The notes: generated from the sequence alone by a model not told the origin. A DNA stretch of 64,000 bases from Acidimicrobiia bacterium (GCA_022826705.1 JAJDUJ010000024.1:57195-121194); one strand, 5' to 3'; counted from the first letter of the stretch, positions 38,744 to 48,251 are shown. Made by a program: numbers and translations.

Positions 38744-39122
38744 TACCTCCGCCTGGGTCGACTTCTTGTCTGCGACTGGCTCGCCTCAGGCCCAGAGAAT
38801 GCGCCAGGCGATTTCCGATCAAGAAGTGGTCACCCTCGACCCGATCCTGCTGGAGGTCATGGCAGGTGCCCGCCGAGATGCTGTCGCCCGAACCCAACGG
38901 TTGCTGGAGGCCCAGCAACACGAGGCGCTCTCCCCCAAGCTCGATTGGCTCGACGCCGCAACGATCTACCGGGAACTCAGGTGGAGGGGAATCACTATTC
39001 GCTCGCAAACCGATGCCCTCATCGCGGCCGTCGCCATCCGCCTCAACGTGCCCGTTCTCCACCACGACCGCGACTACGGCCACATCGCCGAGCACACCCC
39101 CCTCCAACTCGTCGAAGTCTGA
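38730..39122 (+). CDS. vapC: VapC-family PIN-domain ribonuclease toxin
   Basis: A 130-residue PIN nuclease that cleaves RNA, usually tRNA or rRNA. Acidic metal-binding residues are visible: Asp in [11 protein letters not shown], Glu in [12 protein letters not shown], and two Asp in [10 protein letters not shown] and [13 protein letters not shown] start inside the antitoxin gene (14-base overlap) shows translational coupling. All four PIN acidic residues are present, so it should be active. Confidence 0.92.
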   Translation: MLIADTSAWVDFLSATGSPQAQRMRQAISDQEVVTLDPILLEVMAGARRDAVARTQRLLEAQQHEALSPKLDWLDAATIYRELRWRGITIRSQTDALIAAVAIRLNVPVLHHDRDYGHIAEHTPLQLVEV

Positions 39123-39188
39123 ACCCCCCTTGCCTTCTTACGAACCTGGCTTGATGCAAACAAGCCGAATAGGTGTCGCACAGAGTGC

Positions 39189-39194
39189 TACGGT
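39189..39194 (+). promoter_or_regulatory. Possible -10 of the Phd-VapC module
   Basis: TACGGT, 6 bases before the GTG start of the antitoxin, with no ribosome site. It repeats the spacing seen at the other toxin-antitoxin loci of the window. No clear -35. Confidence 0.4.
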
Positions 39195-39200
39195 GGGACT

Positions 39201-39455
39201 GTGAGCCGTGAGATCAGCCAGCGGGAGTTGCGGAACAACAGTGGGAAGATCATGCTCGAACTGGACGAAGGCAAGACGTTCACGGTGACCCGCAATGGCG
39301 TTCCGGTAGGCGAGTTGAGCCCGCTGCGCCGCCACCGCTTCATTTCCGCTGAAGCTGCTGTGGAGCTCTTCCGGACTGCCCCCTGTGTTGACTACTGGGA
39401 TCTTCGGGCTGACCTCGACGCCGTTGCCGACCAAGATCCATCTCCCCGTGCCTGA
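39201..39455 (+). CDS. Phd/YefM-family antitoxin
   Basis: An 84-residue antitoxin. SQRELRNNSGKIMLELDEGKTFTVTRNGVPVGELSP is the Phd/YefM DNA-binding fold, and the C-terminal part (VELFRTAP...YWDLRADLDAV) would neutralise the toxin. GTG start. Its end overlaps the following PIN toxin by 8 bases. Phd antitoxins paired with PIN toxins are common in actinobacteria. Confidence 0.9.
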   Translation: MSREISQRELRNNSGKIMLELDEGKTFTVTRNGVPVGELSPLRRHRFISAEAAVELFRTAPCVDYWDLRADLDAVADQDPSPRA

Positions 39456-39861
39456 GAGGCCCCGACCGCCCCGCGGGCTGCTGGACACTTCAGTGATCAT
39501 CGATCTTGAGCACATCGAGGCATCGGCCCTCCCCCATGAGGTCGCCATCAGCGCCATGACTTTGGCTGAGCTGGCAGCTGGTCCGCATGCCACGAATGAC
39601 CGAGTGGAGCGAGGCCGGAGGCAAGATCGTCTCCAGCGGACAGAGGCTGTGTTCGATCCTCTGCCATTCGATGTCGATGCCGCCCGGGCCTACGGACGAG
39701 TCTTCTCCGCTGTCCTCAGCGCCGAGCGGAAACCCCGGGGGGCAAGGGCAGTCGATCTGATGATCGCTGCGACCGCTCTAGCGGCCGACTTGCCCCTCTA
39801 CACTCGCAACCCCAATGACTTTGCAGGCTTGAATGAAATCGTCGACATCGTGCCCGTCTGA
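39448..39861 (+). CDS. vapC: VapC-family PIN-domain ribonuclease toxin
   Basis: A 137-residue PIN nuclease. GLLDTSVIIDLEHIE has the first Asp, AISAMTLAELAAG the Glu, AVDLMIAATAL the second Asp and YTRNPNDFAGL the last. GTG 39448 lies inside the antitoxin gene (8-base overlap). This subtype (NPNDF ending) is typical of tRNA-cleaving VapC. It is only about 0.3 kb downstream of another VapBC pair, but the two toxins are not close in sequence, so tandem duplication is unlikely. Confidence 0.92.
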   Translation: MPERPRPPRGLLDTSVIIDLEHIEASALPHEVAISAMTLAELAAGPHATNDRVERGRRQDRLQRTEAVFDPLPFDVDAARAYGRVFSAVLSAERKPRGARAVDLMIAATALAADLPLYTRNPNDFAGLNEIVDIVPV

Positions 39862-39882
39862 CGGCAACCGGAATCTTGCATA

Positions 39883-41385
39883 ATGCGGATCGTTGACCTG
39901 TTGGAGCGGGATGCGGCGCTTTACCCCGAGCGGACTGCGGTAGCGGTTGCCGGAGGGCCATCTGCTTCCTTTGGAGAGCTGCACGACCGAGTGCGCCGGC
40001 TGGTTAGCGGTCTGGAGACTGCGGGGGTGGGGACTGGCGACCGAGTGGCGCTCATGGCCGACAATGGGCTGGTCTTTTTCGACGTTTATCTGGCGGTGGC
40101 TTACCTGGGCGCGGCGGCCGTTCCGCTGAATACCCAGCTCACCGATCCCGAACTGTCATTCATCCTGTCGAACGCCGAGCCCATCCTCACCGTGGCGACC
40201 AGACCACATGTCGAGCGGCTGAAGGCCATCGGCGCCACTAGCCCAGTGATCGATGCCGACGGCGATTCTTACGCAAGCCTGCTGGCTTCGGAGCCCTTCG
40301 CCGATTTGGACCGCCCTACCGAACACGACACCGCGCTGATCATCTACACCAGCGGGACCACTGGACAGCCGAAAGGGGTTTGCCTCACCCAGCGGGGCTT
40401 GGCGTTCAACGGGCTGACCATGGCCCTGGTGCAGCGGTTCCAACCCGATGATGTGTTCTTGTCCACCACGCCGCTTTACCACGCGGCCACCGGCACCCGG
40501 GTGTGCTCCATGCTGGCCGACGGCCAGACCCACGTGGTGCTGCGCTCCTTCTCGCCGGAGTCGTTCTTCGCCGCGGTCGCCGAGCACCGGGTGACCATCT
40601 CGATCCTGGTTCCCGCGCAGCTGCGCCGCATTCTCGACCATCCCGGCTTTGCGGAGGCCGATCTATCCAGCCTGCGGCTCATCGTCTATGGCGCCGCCCC
40701 CACTGCCGGGCCCCTCATCAAACAGGCCTATGAGCGCTTCGGGTGCGGGCTGTACCAGGGCTACGGCATCTCCGAGTGCGTCACCAACCTCACCGGGCTG
40801 CTTCCCAAAGACCACGACCTCGCCATGGCCGGACGCCCCGAGCTGCTCGACTCATGCGGGCGTGTCGTGCCCGGGGTCCGGATCGAACTCCATGACGAGA
40901 ACGGCGCCGAGGTCGCTCCCGGAGAGGTGGGCGAGATCTGGGTGAAGAGCGAAAAGGTGATGGCCGGCTACTGGCGCAACCCCGACCAGACGGCTGAAGC
41001 TCTGGTCGACGGGTGGCTGCGAACCGGGGATCTGGGCCGCATGGACGGTGATGGCTATCTCTATATCGTCGGCCGGTCCAAAGACATGCTCATCAGCGGC
41101 GGCGTCAACATCTACCCCAGCGAGATCGAGGCCGTGCTCTACGACCACCCAGCCGTCGCCGAAGCAGCAGTAGTCGGGCGCCCCGACCCCGAATGGGGCG
41201 AGCGCCCGGTGGCCTTCGTCGAGCTCCGACCCGAAGAGTCGCTCGACGGACTAGCGGATTGGTGCCGCCAGCGCCTGGCCAAGATCAAGGTCCCCGACGA
41301 ATTCATCGCCGTCGACAGCTTCCCCCGCACCGTCACCGGCAAAATCCGCAAAGTAGAACTCCGAGAGCACCTCGCCGCCGGCTGA
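39883..41385 (+). CDS. AMP-forming acyl-CoA synthetase/ligase
   Basis: A 500-residue class I adenylate-forming ligase. YTSGTTGQPKGV is the phosphate loop. YQGYGISECV is the A5 motif, RTGDLGRMDGDGYLYIVGRSKDMLISGG is the hinge, and TVTGKIRK carries the catalytic Lys near the C-terminus. Resembles FadD-like or benzoate/long-chain acid ligases of actinobacteria. Its start is 22 bases after the VapC stop. Convergent with the AtuA operon, to which it could supply acyl-CoA, inferred by position. Confidence 0.93.
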   Translation: MRIVDLLERDAALYPERTAVAVAGGPSASFGELHDRVRRLVSGLETAGVGTGDRVALMADNGLVFFDVYLAVAYLGAAAVPLNTQLTDPELSFILSNAEPILTVATRPHVERLKAIGATSPVIDADGDSYASLLASEPFADLDRPTEHDTALIIYTSGTTGQPKGVCLTQRGLAFNGLTMALVQRFQPDDVFLSTTPLYHAATGTRVCSMLADGQTHVVLRSFSPESFFAAVAEHRVTISILVPAQLRRILDHPGFAEADLSSLRLIVYGAAPTAGPLIKQAYERFGCGLYQGYGISECVTNLTGLLPKDHDLAMAGRPELLDSCGRVVPGVRIELHDENGAEVAPGEVGEIWVKSEKVMAGYWRNPDQTAEALVDGWLRTGDLGRMDGDGYLYIVGRSKDMLISGGVNIYPSEIEAVLYDHPAVAEAAVVGRPDPEWGERPVAFVELRPEESLDGLADWCRQRLAKIKVPDEFIAVDSFPRTVTGKIRKVELREHLAAG

Positions 41386-41411
41386 CTGGACAAGCTGGCC
41401 GGCCTAAACGG

Positions 41412-41744
41412 CTAGCCGGGGCGGGGCTTGATCTCGGTGTCGGCGTCGATGTCGATTTCTAGGATTAGGGATTGGTAGGACTTGCCGTGGGGGTCGGTTC
41501 GGAGGCTCATGGATACTCCTCCGCCGAGGGCTTCGGTCATCACGAAGTTCAGGCCCTTGGTGCCGGGTAGCTCGTAGCGTGTGATCTCGCCCTTGACGAG
41601 GCTGCCGAATTTGTCCCGCACTTTCTCCACGGTGAGCTCGCGCCGCAGCACATCCCAGTTGTCGTCGTCGTACACGAACACGCACAGGTTCACGATGTCG
41701 CCCTTGTCGCCGGAGCGGCTGTAGGCGAACTCCCGCAGCTTCAT
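41412..41744 (-). CDS. AtuA-associated small ferredoxin-fold-like protein
   Basis: A 110-residue protein matching the small domain that accompanies AtuA/DUF1446 proteins: LREFAYSRSGDKGDIVNLCVFV, then ITRYELPGTKGLNFVMTEALGGGV, then SLRTDPHGKSY. It is either fused to or encoded directly after AtuA in other bacteria. Its ATG overlaps the AtuA stop by 4 bases. Probably a subunit of the same enzyme. Function is not established beyond that family link. Confidence 0.85.
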   Translation of the reverse strand: MKLREFAYSRSGDKGDIVNLCVFVYDDDNWDVLRRELTVEKVRDKFGSLVKGEITRYELPGTKGLNFVMTEALGGGVSMSLRTDPHGKSYQSLILEIDIDADTEIKPRPG

Positions 41745-43072
41745 GCCTCGATGACCTCGGTGATCAGCTTCACATCCTCGCGGGGCAACAGCGCCGGGGT
41801 GACCCCGATGGCCGGCGCCATCTGGGTGGTGACCCCACCACCCCCGGCCGGCCCCATCCACAGGAATTGCCCCTCGAAAGCCACCGCGTCCGCCGTCTCC
41901 CGATCGTCGCAACGGGCCGCAATGCGAAGCCGCACCTCGGCTGGGTCGCCGCCAGGAAGCTGGCCGTCGAACAGTGCGCTCATACCATGGAGGTCATAGC
42001 GGATCTCGTCGATGCCCGACTGGTACGGCTCCAGGCGCTTGGCCACCACCTCCGCGGCCAGCTGTGCCCGTTCCACGCAGCCCGCGCCGCCGTAAGAGAT
42101 CTCGGTCACCACCTTCCACCCCTGGTCCACCCCCACCAGCACCTTGAGGGAGTCAGGGCGGGGGCGGCCCGAGGCACCGCCCACTCGCACTCGGTCGGAG
42201 CCCACCTCCTCCACCCACACATGGGAGAAGTCCGCGGTGCTGTCGGGGGTGAGATAGGCCGCCGGATCATGGATCTCGTAGGCCAACTGCGTCTTCATGG
42301 TGCCGATGTCCACTGCCCCGCCGGTGCCCTCCAGCTTGGTGATGATCAACTCGTCCTCGTTCACGTGGGCCAGGGGAAAGCCGAGGTGGACGATGTCGTC
42401 CAGCACCCGGTAGGGCGGGTCCACGTAGTTTCCACCGGTGGCGTGGGTGCCGCACTCCAGAAGATGGGCCACCAGGGTTGCGGTGCCCATCTTCTCCCAG
42501 TCGTCCAGCGCCCAGCCCATCTCATAGGCGATCGGCCCCACATAGAGAGAAGGGTCGGCGATGCGGCCGCCGAGGATGAACTGCGCGCCCTCGTCTAGGA
42601 GCTCCACGATGGGATCGGCGCCGATGTAGGCGTTGGCCGATACCACTTGGGCGGCAATGGCCTGGGCGGTCACCCCCATTTCGGGCAACTCCAGATCCTG
42701 GTCGAGCACATGGTCGAGCACGTCGTCGCCGTGGATCACCCCGACCCTCACCCCGGTGACGCCGTTGAGCTTCAGCCCCCGCAGCACGTCGTCGGCCGCA
42801 GCGGCCGGATTGGCCGCGCCGAAGTTGCCCACCATCTTTCCGCCGCGGCGCAGAAAGCCGGCGAAACGGCGCATGAGCTCGGGGATGCGCTGATCGTGGC
42901 CCGCGGTCTCGTCATCGAGGCGACGCACTTGGGCCAGCGCCATGGTCCGCTCGGCCAGGCAGTCGAAGCCCATGTAATCCACCAGGCCGCTGTCGGCCAG
43001 TTCCTGGGCCCAGTCCAGCCGATCGGTGGAATACGCCGACCCGCTGCCGATGGAGATGCTCTTGCGGGTCAT
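41741..43072 (-). CDS. AtuA/DUF1446-family protein (acyclic terpene utilisation type)
   Basis: A 443-residue AtuA-like protein. SIGSGSAYSTDRLDWAQELAD, DYMGFDCLAERTMALAQ, GRIADPSLYVGPIAYEM and GTHATGGNYVDPPYRV are strongly conserved in PF07287. In Pseudomonas atuA is part of the citronellol/geraniol degradation cluster, but its exact reaction is unclear. Starts overlapping the SDR stop by 4 bases and ends overlapping its small partner by 4, so SDR-AtuA-small protein is a coupled operon. A role in isoprenoid or CoA-ester catabolism is inferred from family and neighbours. Atu cluster carboxylase genes (atuC/F) are not seen here. Confidence 0.87.
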   Translation of the reverse strand: MTRKSISIGSGSAYSTDRLDWAQELADSGLVDYMGFDCLAERTMALAQVRRLDDETAGHDQRIPELMRRFAGFLRRGGKMVGNFGAANPAAAADDVLRGLKLNGVTGVRVGVIHGDDVLDHVLDQDLELPEMGVTAQAIAAQVVSANAYIGADPIVELLDEGAQFILGGRIADPSLYVGPIAYEMGWALDDWEKMGTATLVAHLLECGTHATGGNYVDPPYRVLDDIVHLGFPLAHVNEDELIITKLEGTGGAVDIGTMKTQLAYEIHDPAAYLTPDSTADFSHVWVEEVGSDRVRVGGASGRPRPDSLKVLVGVDQGWKVVTEISYGGAGCVERAQLAAEVVAKRLEPYQSGIDEIRYDLHGMSALFDGQLPGGDPAEVRLRIAARCDDRETADAVAFEGQFLWMGPAGGGGVTTQMAPAIGVTPALLPREDVKLITEVIEA

Positions 43073-43836
43073 CGGGCCAAGTAGCCGCCGTCAACCGGGA
43101 GTGCGACACCGGTCACGAAACTGCTGGCATCGCTGGCCAAGAACAGCGCAACTTCGGCGATCTCCTCGGGCTGCGATGGGCGCAGCAAGGGCACCGAAGT
43201 CTCCAGAAACTCCTTCATCAGGGGTTTGACGTCGGTGCCGGGCTCCCGCCCGAAGAACAGCGGAAGCATGGGTGTGTCCACTGGGCCGGGGCAGATGACG
43301 TTGGCCCGAACCTTGGGGGCTAGGGCCAGAGCCAGCGACTTGCCGAACGTCACGATTGCTCCCTTGGTCATCGAGTACAGCGGCGAGAACGGGGAGCCCA
43401 CCACCCCGGATGTGGAAGCGGTGAGAATGATTGACGCGTTGCCCGACGCCTCCAACAAGGGCACCGCCCGGGCAACGGTGAAGAAGGCCGATTTCATGTT
43501 GATGGCCGCAGTCTCTTCGTAGTCGGCCTCGCTCATGTCGAGCCCGGCCGGTCCGGGTATGCCGGCGTGGGCGTAGAGAACGTCGATCTTGCCGTGAGTC
43601 GAGCCAACCTCGGCCATCAGCCCTTCAATCTGAGCCACATCGCTGACATCAACGGCGAAGGCGCTCGCCGCGCCCTCCGCATCGGCGATCAAATCCACGG
43701 TCTCAGCGGCGGCATCGGCGCGAAGATCGGCCACCACCACATGAGCGCCCTCGGAGGCCATGCGCCTGGCCGCGGCCCGACCCATTCCTGAACCGGAAGC
43801 GGTTATGACCGCTACTCTTCCATCGAGCACTCCCAT
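43069..43836 (-). CDS. Short-chain dehydrogenase/reductase
   Basis: A 255-residue SDR. TASGSGMG replaces the usual TGxxxGxG start (Thr-Ala). D36 (VVADLR) favours NAD. Catalytic Ser lies in LTASTSGVVG, with PLYSMTK giving Tyr and Lys. ATG 43836 has GGGGG 5 bases upstream and is preferred over an in-frame start 18 bases earlier. First gene of the SDR-AtuA operon. It probably oxidises an alcohol in the same pathway, inferred from coupling. Confidence 0.9.
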   Translation of the reverse strand: MGVLDGRVAVITASGSGMGRAAARRMASEGAHVVVADLRADAAAETVDLIADAEGAASAFAVDVSDVAQIEGLMAEVGSTHGKIDVLYAHAGIPGPAGLDMSEADYEETAAINMKSAFFTVARAVPLLEASGNASIILTASTSGVVGSPFSPLYSMTKGAIVTFGKSLALALAPKVRANVICPGPVDTPMLPLFFGREPGTDVKPLMKEFLETSVPLLRPSQPEEIAEVALFLASDASSFVTGVALPVDGGYLAR

Positions 43837-43908
43837 TGAAACCCCCGTGAGCAAGAACTCTTACATTTGCGATGACCGATTTAGCCGTCGCAGCAAAGAA
43901 AGAACGCC

Positions 43909-45165
43909 ATGAACGCACATGACCCGCTTGACGGCCTGAAGATTATCGACTGCGATTCCCACTTCACCGAGCCGCCCGAGCTGTGGACGGCCCGGGTCCC
44001 CGCCGCCATGCACAACCGAGTGCCCGTGCAGAAGACGGTCGACGGCATCACCGCGTGGTATCTGGACGGCGAGTTGTGGGCCAGCACCGGCGGGAACACC
44101 ATCCAAACCGGGCACGAGAAGATTCTGGGCAGCCACGTGGTCCAGCCCTTCGATGTCATCGACACCAGCGCCTGGGCTGTGAAGGAACGTCTCGAGTTGT
44201 GCGACAAGATCGGGGTCCACGCCCAGATCCTCTACCCCAATGGCGTCGGCTTCTCCTCCAACCACGTCTTCGCCATCGAGGATCTGGCCCAGCGGCGGAT
44301 GGTGCTGGAGATCTACAACGACTTCTTCGTAGACGTGCAGCACGAGTCCAACGGCCGGCTGTTCCCCCAGGCCATGCTCCCGATCTGGGATATGGAGTTC
44401 ACCGTGGCCGAGATGAACCGGCTGCTGGACAAGGGCATAACCGGGTTCACCCTCTCCGACAAGCCCGAGATGGTGGGCCTACCCGAGCTCTGGGAGCCCT
44501 ACTTCGCCCCCATGTGGGATCTGTTCAACCAGTCGGGAGCGGTGGCCAACTTCCACATCGGCGCCGGCATGAGCCGCGCCGAGATGGAGAGCATCCGAGG
44601 CGCCCGCTTCCAGCAGGCCCGGGTGGGCGGCGAGGCCGGCCCCGACGACCTGCCCCGGCCCATTCCCGTGGCCCCCAGCACCTGGTGGGGGCAGTTCGAC
44701 CACCAGCGTCGCCTCGCCATCCACGCCACCCAGATGTACATGAGCAACGTGCGCATCATCGTCAACCTGTGCATGAGCAACCTGTTCGACCGCTACCCCA
44801 ACCTCAAGATCGTCTCGGCCGAGAGCGGCATCGGCTGGGTTCCCTTCATCCTCGAAGCCCTCGAGTACCAGTACGACGAGATGGTCACCGAAGCCCACGA
44901 GCTAGCCCTCAACTCCCGCCGTCCCCGGGAGTATTTCAACGACCACATCTGGGTCATGTTCTGGTTCGAGCGGTCGGCCCCGGCCAAGCTCATCGAAGAC
45001 GTCGGAGTAAACAACGTGCTGGTGGAGACCGACGTCCCCCATCCGACGTGCCTGTTCCCGGGCGCCCGGGAGCACTTCGCCCGGGTGCTGGCCGACGTTG
45101 ATCCCCATGTCCGGCGCCGAGTGCTCCAAGACAACGCCGCCGGGCTTTACGGCATCGACGTCTAA
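43909..45165 (+). CDS. Amidohydrolase-family (TIM-barrel) hydrolase or decarboxylase
   Basis: A 418-residue PF04909-type enzyme. IIDCDSHFTEPPELW holds the first metal site (DxH-type variant D-S-H), KIVSAESGIGWVPFILEALEYQYDEM holds the later Glu region, and VLVETDVPHPTCLFPGA carries a C-terminal Asp. Such proteins include the 2-amino-3-carboxymuconate semialdehyde decarboxylase and related lactonases. It heads a five-gene plus-strand operon with spacings of 8, -4, 7 and -4 bases. Divergent from the SDR-AtuA operon; the 72-base gap must hold both promoters. Confidence 0.9.
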   Translation: MNAHDPLDGLKIIDCDSHFTEPPELWTARVPAAMHNRVPVQKTVDGITAWYLDGELWASTGGNTIQTGHEKILGSHVVQPFDVIDTSAWAVKERLELCDKIGVHAQILYPNGVGFSSNHVFAIEDLAQRRMVLEIYNDFFVDVQHESNGRLFPQAMLPIWDMEFTVAEMNRLLDKGITGFTLSDKPEMVGLPELWEPYFAPMWDLFNQSGAVANFHIGAGMSRAEMESIRGARFQQARVGGEAGPDDLPRPIPVAPSTWWGQFDHQRRLAIHATQMYMSNVRIIVNLCMSNLFDRYPNLKIVSAESGIGWVPFILEALEYQYDEMVTEAHELALNSRRPREYFNDHIWVMFWFERSAPAKLIEDVGVNNVLVETDVPHPTCLFPGAREHFARVLADVDPHVRRRVLQDNAAGLYGIDV

Positions 45166-45173
45166 GGGCGCCC

Positions 45174-46253
45174 ATGCAGTTCGGCATGATCATCAGCGAC
45201 GTGCCGCGTGACGTGGACCCCATCGAGCAGTTCGACGGCATCCTGCGCCAAGTGGAGGCCGGGCAGCGCAACGGCCTCACCCATTTCGTCATCGGCCAGC
45301 ACTTCTTGTACGGCGACCTGCGCTGGCTCCAGCCGGTTCCCCTCCTCGCCCGCCTGGCGGCAGAGATCGACGACCACGTGCGGCTGGCCACCACCGTGCT
45401 CCTGGCCCCCAAGTATCACCCGGTGATCCTGGCCGAGGAGCTTGCCACCCTCGACATCGTCACCCGGGGCCGCCTCGACATCGGTCTCGGGCTCGGATAC
45501 CGGAGCGAAGAGTTCGACTTGATGAATGTCCCGATCGGCAAGCGGGTGAGCCTGTTCGACGAGTGCCTCGACATCATGAAGTTGTGCTGGGCCATGGAGG
45601 ACTTCGACTACCACGGCCAGCACTGGCAGATTCAGGGAGCTACGCCCCACATCCGATGCGTGCAGCAGCCCCATCCCCCCATCTGGTTGGGAGCGCACTC
45701 CCGCAAGGGTGCACGACGGGCGGGCCGAGTGGGCGACCGGTTCATCATCCCGCCGGAGTACGACATCCATGAGATGCGGGTCCGCTTGGGCATCATGGCC
45801 GCCGGATTTGCCGAGCGGGGCAAGCCGATGGGCCACCAGCCTCTGCGGCGCAACGCCTTCGTCGGCGCCACCAACGAGGAGGCACGAGCCAGATTCGTCG
45901 ATGTCAGCAAGGAGCGCTACCTCGCGTATGCCCGAAAAGAGCTCGACATATTGGACGAGGAGGCGCTCATGGGCAACTTCTTCGAGGAGGTTAAGGACTC
46001 GGTGGCGGTGGGCACGGCCCAGCAGGTGATCGACCACTTCACCGAAGTGGCCCGCGAGCTCCCGATAGACCCGTTCGTGGTGAAGCCCCAATGGCCCGAG
46101 ATGCACATCGACGAGGTGATCGACTACCTCGACACAATGGGGCGAGAGGTCATCCCCGCGCTGGCCGAAGTCCCACCCATGCCCGTCGAGGACATCCCCG
46201 CCTCATTGGCCCCCGTGGCCGACGAGGTGGCCGAAGCACTGGAGGCCATGTGA
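45174..46253 (+). CDS. LLM-class F420-dependent oxidoreductase
   Basis: A 359-residue luciferase-like TIM-barrel enzyme. FGMIISDVP, GQHFLYGDLRW, LAEELATLDIVTRGRLDIGLGLGYR and PHPPIWLGAHSRKGARRAGRVGD are family marks, with the N-terminal region suited to F420 rather than FMN. The C-terminal segment has VKPQWPEMH, shared with the gene at 50423. It starts 8 bases after the amidohydrolase stop and overlaps the thioesterase start by 4 bases (GTGA). Likely substrate is a CoA ester or alcohol of this pathway; F420 versus FMN use is inference. Confidence 0.9.
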   Translation: MQFGMIISDVPRDVDPIEQFDGILRQVEAGQRNGLTHFVIGQHFLYGDLRWLQPVPLLARLAAEIDDHVRLATTVLLAPKYHPVILAEELATLDIVTRGRLDIGLGLGYRSEEFDLMNVPIGKRVSLFDECLDIMKLCWAMEDFDYHGQHWQIQGATPHIRCVQQPHPPIWLGAHSRKGARRAGRVGDRFIIPPEYDIHEMRVRLGIMAAGFAERGKPMGHQPLRRNAFVGATNEEARARFVDVSKERYLAYARKELDILDEEALMGNFFEEVKDSVAVGTAQQVIDHFTEVARELPIDPFVVKPQWPEMHIDEVIDYLDTMGREVIPALAEVPPMPVEDIPASLAPVADEVAEALEAM

Positions 46254-47056
46254 CCGCAGCATCATTCGACGAGGCCATCGCCCACACGCCGTTGGGCGAC
46301 GGGCGCTATCGAGCCTCCACTCCCCCGTCGTGGATGGCCTCGGGCCGCGTTCCCGCCGGGCTGGTGGAAGCGCAGTTGATGGCCGGACTGGCGGCCACGG
46401 TCACCGACCCCCAGTACCGGCCGCTGTCGTTCACCGCCCATCTGCTGCGGGCCCCGGGCGAGGGCGACTACGAGGTGCAGACCGAGGTGCTCCGCACGGG
46501 CCGAACGCTGGTGAGCACCGCGGCCCGGGTGGTGCAAGGCGACAAGCTGATCGCCACCGCGTTGGCCAGCTTCGCCACCGACCGGCCCAGCCCCGAGTTC
46601 GACGAGCTGCCCATGCCCGAAGTGGCCCCGCCCACCCCGGGACGGGAGACCGACGGCTACGTGCCCGAGTTCGCATTTCCCTATGGCGACAACGTGGTCA
46701 TGCAAGACCGCCTCGGACCGAAACCGTTCACCGCGCCCGACGGCCCCATGGAGCGGGTGGGATGGGCCGGCTTCGCCCAGGCCCGCCCCATCGACGCCCC
46801 CGGTCTGTTGATGATCGGCGATATCGGAATGATGGGCTGGTGGGTGCGCCTCGACCGCATGTACACCACTGCCACCCTGGACCACACCACCTATTTCAGA
46901 GCCGACCTGTCCCAGGCAAAGGCCGACGACATGGTGCTGCTGAGGTCGCGCACTGGGCTGGTGCGCGGCGGCTACCTGGATTGGGACCTCGACATCTGGG
47001 CCCCGGACGGGACCCTGTTGTGCCAGTCCCGCCAGATACTGGCCATTCTGGGGTGA
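46250..47056 (+). CDS. Acyl-CoA thioesterase, double-hotdog type
   Basis: A 268-residue TesB-like protein. The N-terminal hotdog has YRPLSFTAHLLRAPGEGDYEVQTEVLRTGRTLVSTAARVVQGD, and the C-terminal hotdog has TTYFRADLSQAKADDMVLLRSRTGLVRGGYLDWDLDIWAPDG. The catalytic Asp/Gln/Thr set is not securely located. GTG start overlaps the LLM stop by 4 bases. It would release CoA from an intermediate of the operon. Confidence 0.88.
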   Translation: MTAASFDEAIAHTPLGDGRYRASTPPSWMASGRVPAGLVEAQLMAGLAATVTDPQYRPLSFTAHLLRAPGEGDYEVQTEVLRTGRTLVSTAARVVQGDKLIATALASFATDRPSPEFDELPMPEVAPPTPGRETDGYVPEFAFPYGDNVVMQDRLGPKPFTAPDGPMERVGWAGFAQARPIDAPGLLMIGDIGMMGWWVRLDRMYTTATLDHTTYFRADLSQAKADDMVLLRSRTGLVRGGYLDWDLDIWAPDGTLLCQSRQILAILG

Positions 47057-47063
47057 CCGGACA

Positions 47064-48251
47064 ATGACCCAGCCGGCGCCAATCCGCATCGTGGACTTCT
47101 CCACCCACATGTCGGGGCCGCTGGCCTCGCACCTACTGGTGGAAATGGGCGCCGACGTCATCAAGGTCGAACATCCCACCCAGGGCGACGGCAACCGGGG
47201 CAACGAGCCCAAAATCGCCGGGATCAGCGACCTGCACCTGGCCCTCAACCCCGGCACCCGCAGCATCGCGGTCAGCACCCGCTCGCCCCACTGGGCCGAC
47301 GTGGTGGCCGGGGTCACCGCCTGGGCCGATGCGGTGATCGTCGGTGCCCGCCCCAAGGACGCCGTCCGCCGGGGACTCGACTTCCACACCCTCCTCGAGG
47401 CCAACCCACAGCTGGTGTACTGCGTGATCTCGGGCTACGGGCTGGCCGGACCGTGGGCCGAGTACAAGGCCCACGGCCAGAACATGGACGCCCTGGCCGG
47501 CCGGGTTGAGGTGGAGTGGAACGAGGGCCAGCCACAAACCAGGGTCGGGTGGCGCTCGGCTGGGGTGCTGCTGGCCGGGGTTTTCGGCGCCTTGGGGGTA
47601 TTGGCCGCCATCGTCAAACGAGACCGGGGCGGCGGACCCCAGTTCGTACACACCTCCATCTGGAACACCGCAGTGTGGTGGAACTGGCGCGACGTGAACA
47701 CCTGGGTCAACAACGACGAGCCCTGGCATGAGTACCGCTCGTTGGGGTCGCGCTATGCCATGTACGCCACCTCCGACCACCGCGCCCTGCTCATCTGCCC
47801 GCTGGAGAAGGTGGCCTGGGAGCGGTTCTGCGACCTCACCAACCTGCACCAGCTCCGGGCGCGGGGAGAGTGGACCCACAGCATGGACTTCGGATACGAC
47901 GATGAGTTCCCGCTGATCGCCGAGGCCATCAGCCAGCGCACCTTCGACGACTGGAACCGCCTTCTCGACGAAGCCGAGATACCGTTCGCCCCCATACTCA
48001 CCCTCGACGAGGCGGTCGGTAGCGACCACGCCGCCGTCAACCGGGTGCTCCGGGGAACCGAGCTTCCCGGAGGGCGGGTTCAAATGGCCGCTTCACCGGT
48101 GCAGCTCTCATCGAACCCCAACGAGGCCGCCCAACCCGACCTGACCGACTTGCCGCCCCCTCCCGACCTGGGCGCCGACACCGCCGAGATCCTCGCCGAA
48201 ATCGGACTGGACAAGCTCATCGGAGAAGACCTCTCCGGAGGCCGGGCATGA
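47064..48251 (+). CDS. CaiB/BaiF-family CoA-transferase lacking the catalytic aspartate
   Basis: A 395-residue family III CoA-transferase paralogue. IRIVDFSTHMSGPLASHLLVEMGADVIKVE is the N-terminal signature. At the position of the catalytic Asp (Asp169 of formyl-CoA transferase), the motif reads VGWRSAGVLL, with Gly167 instead of Asp. The neighbour at 48248 keeps the Asp. Also shorter in the NRGKR region (LNPGTRSIAV). This predicts an inactive or regulatory subunit that pairs with the active neighbour, as in heterodimeric benzylsuccinate CoA-transferase. It starts 7 bases after the thioesterase and overlaps the next gene by 4. Confidence 0.88.
   Translation: MTQPAPIRIVDFSTHMSGPLASHLLVEMGADVIKVEHPTQGDGNRGNEPKIAGISDLHLALNPGTRSIAVSTRSPHWADVVAGVTAWADAVIVGARPKDAVRRGLDFHTLLEANPQLVYCVISGYGLAGPWAEYKAHGQNMDALAGRVEVEWNEGQPQTRVGWRSAGVLLAGVFGALGVLAAIVKRDRGGGPQFVHTSIWNTAVWWNWRDVNTWVNNDEPWHEYRSLGSRYAMYATSDHRALLICPLEKVAWERFCDLTNLHQLRARGEWTHSMDFGYDDEFPLIAEAISQRTFDDWNRLLDEAEIPFAPILTLDEAVGSDHAAVNRVLRGTELPGGRVQMAASPVQLSSNPNEAAQPDLTDLPPPPDLGADTAEILAEIGLDKLIGEDLSGGRA

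Noticed and set aside
38513..39861. Tandem duplication of a VapBC module
   Set aside because: The antitoxins belong to different families (ribbon-helix-helix and Phd) and the toxins share only PIN motifs.
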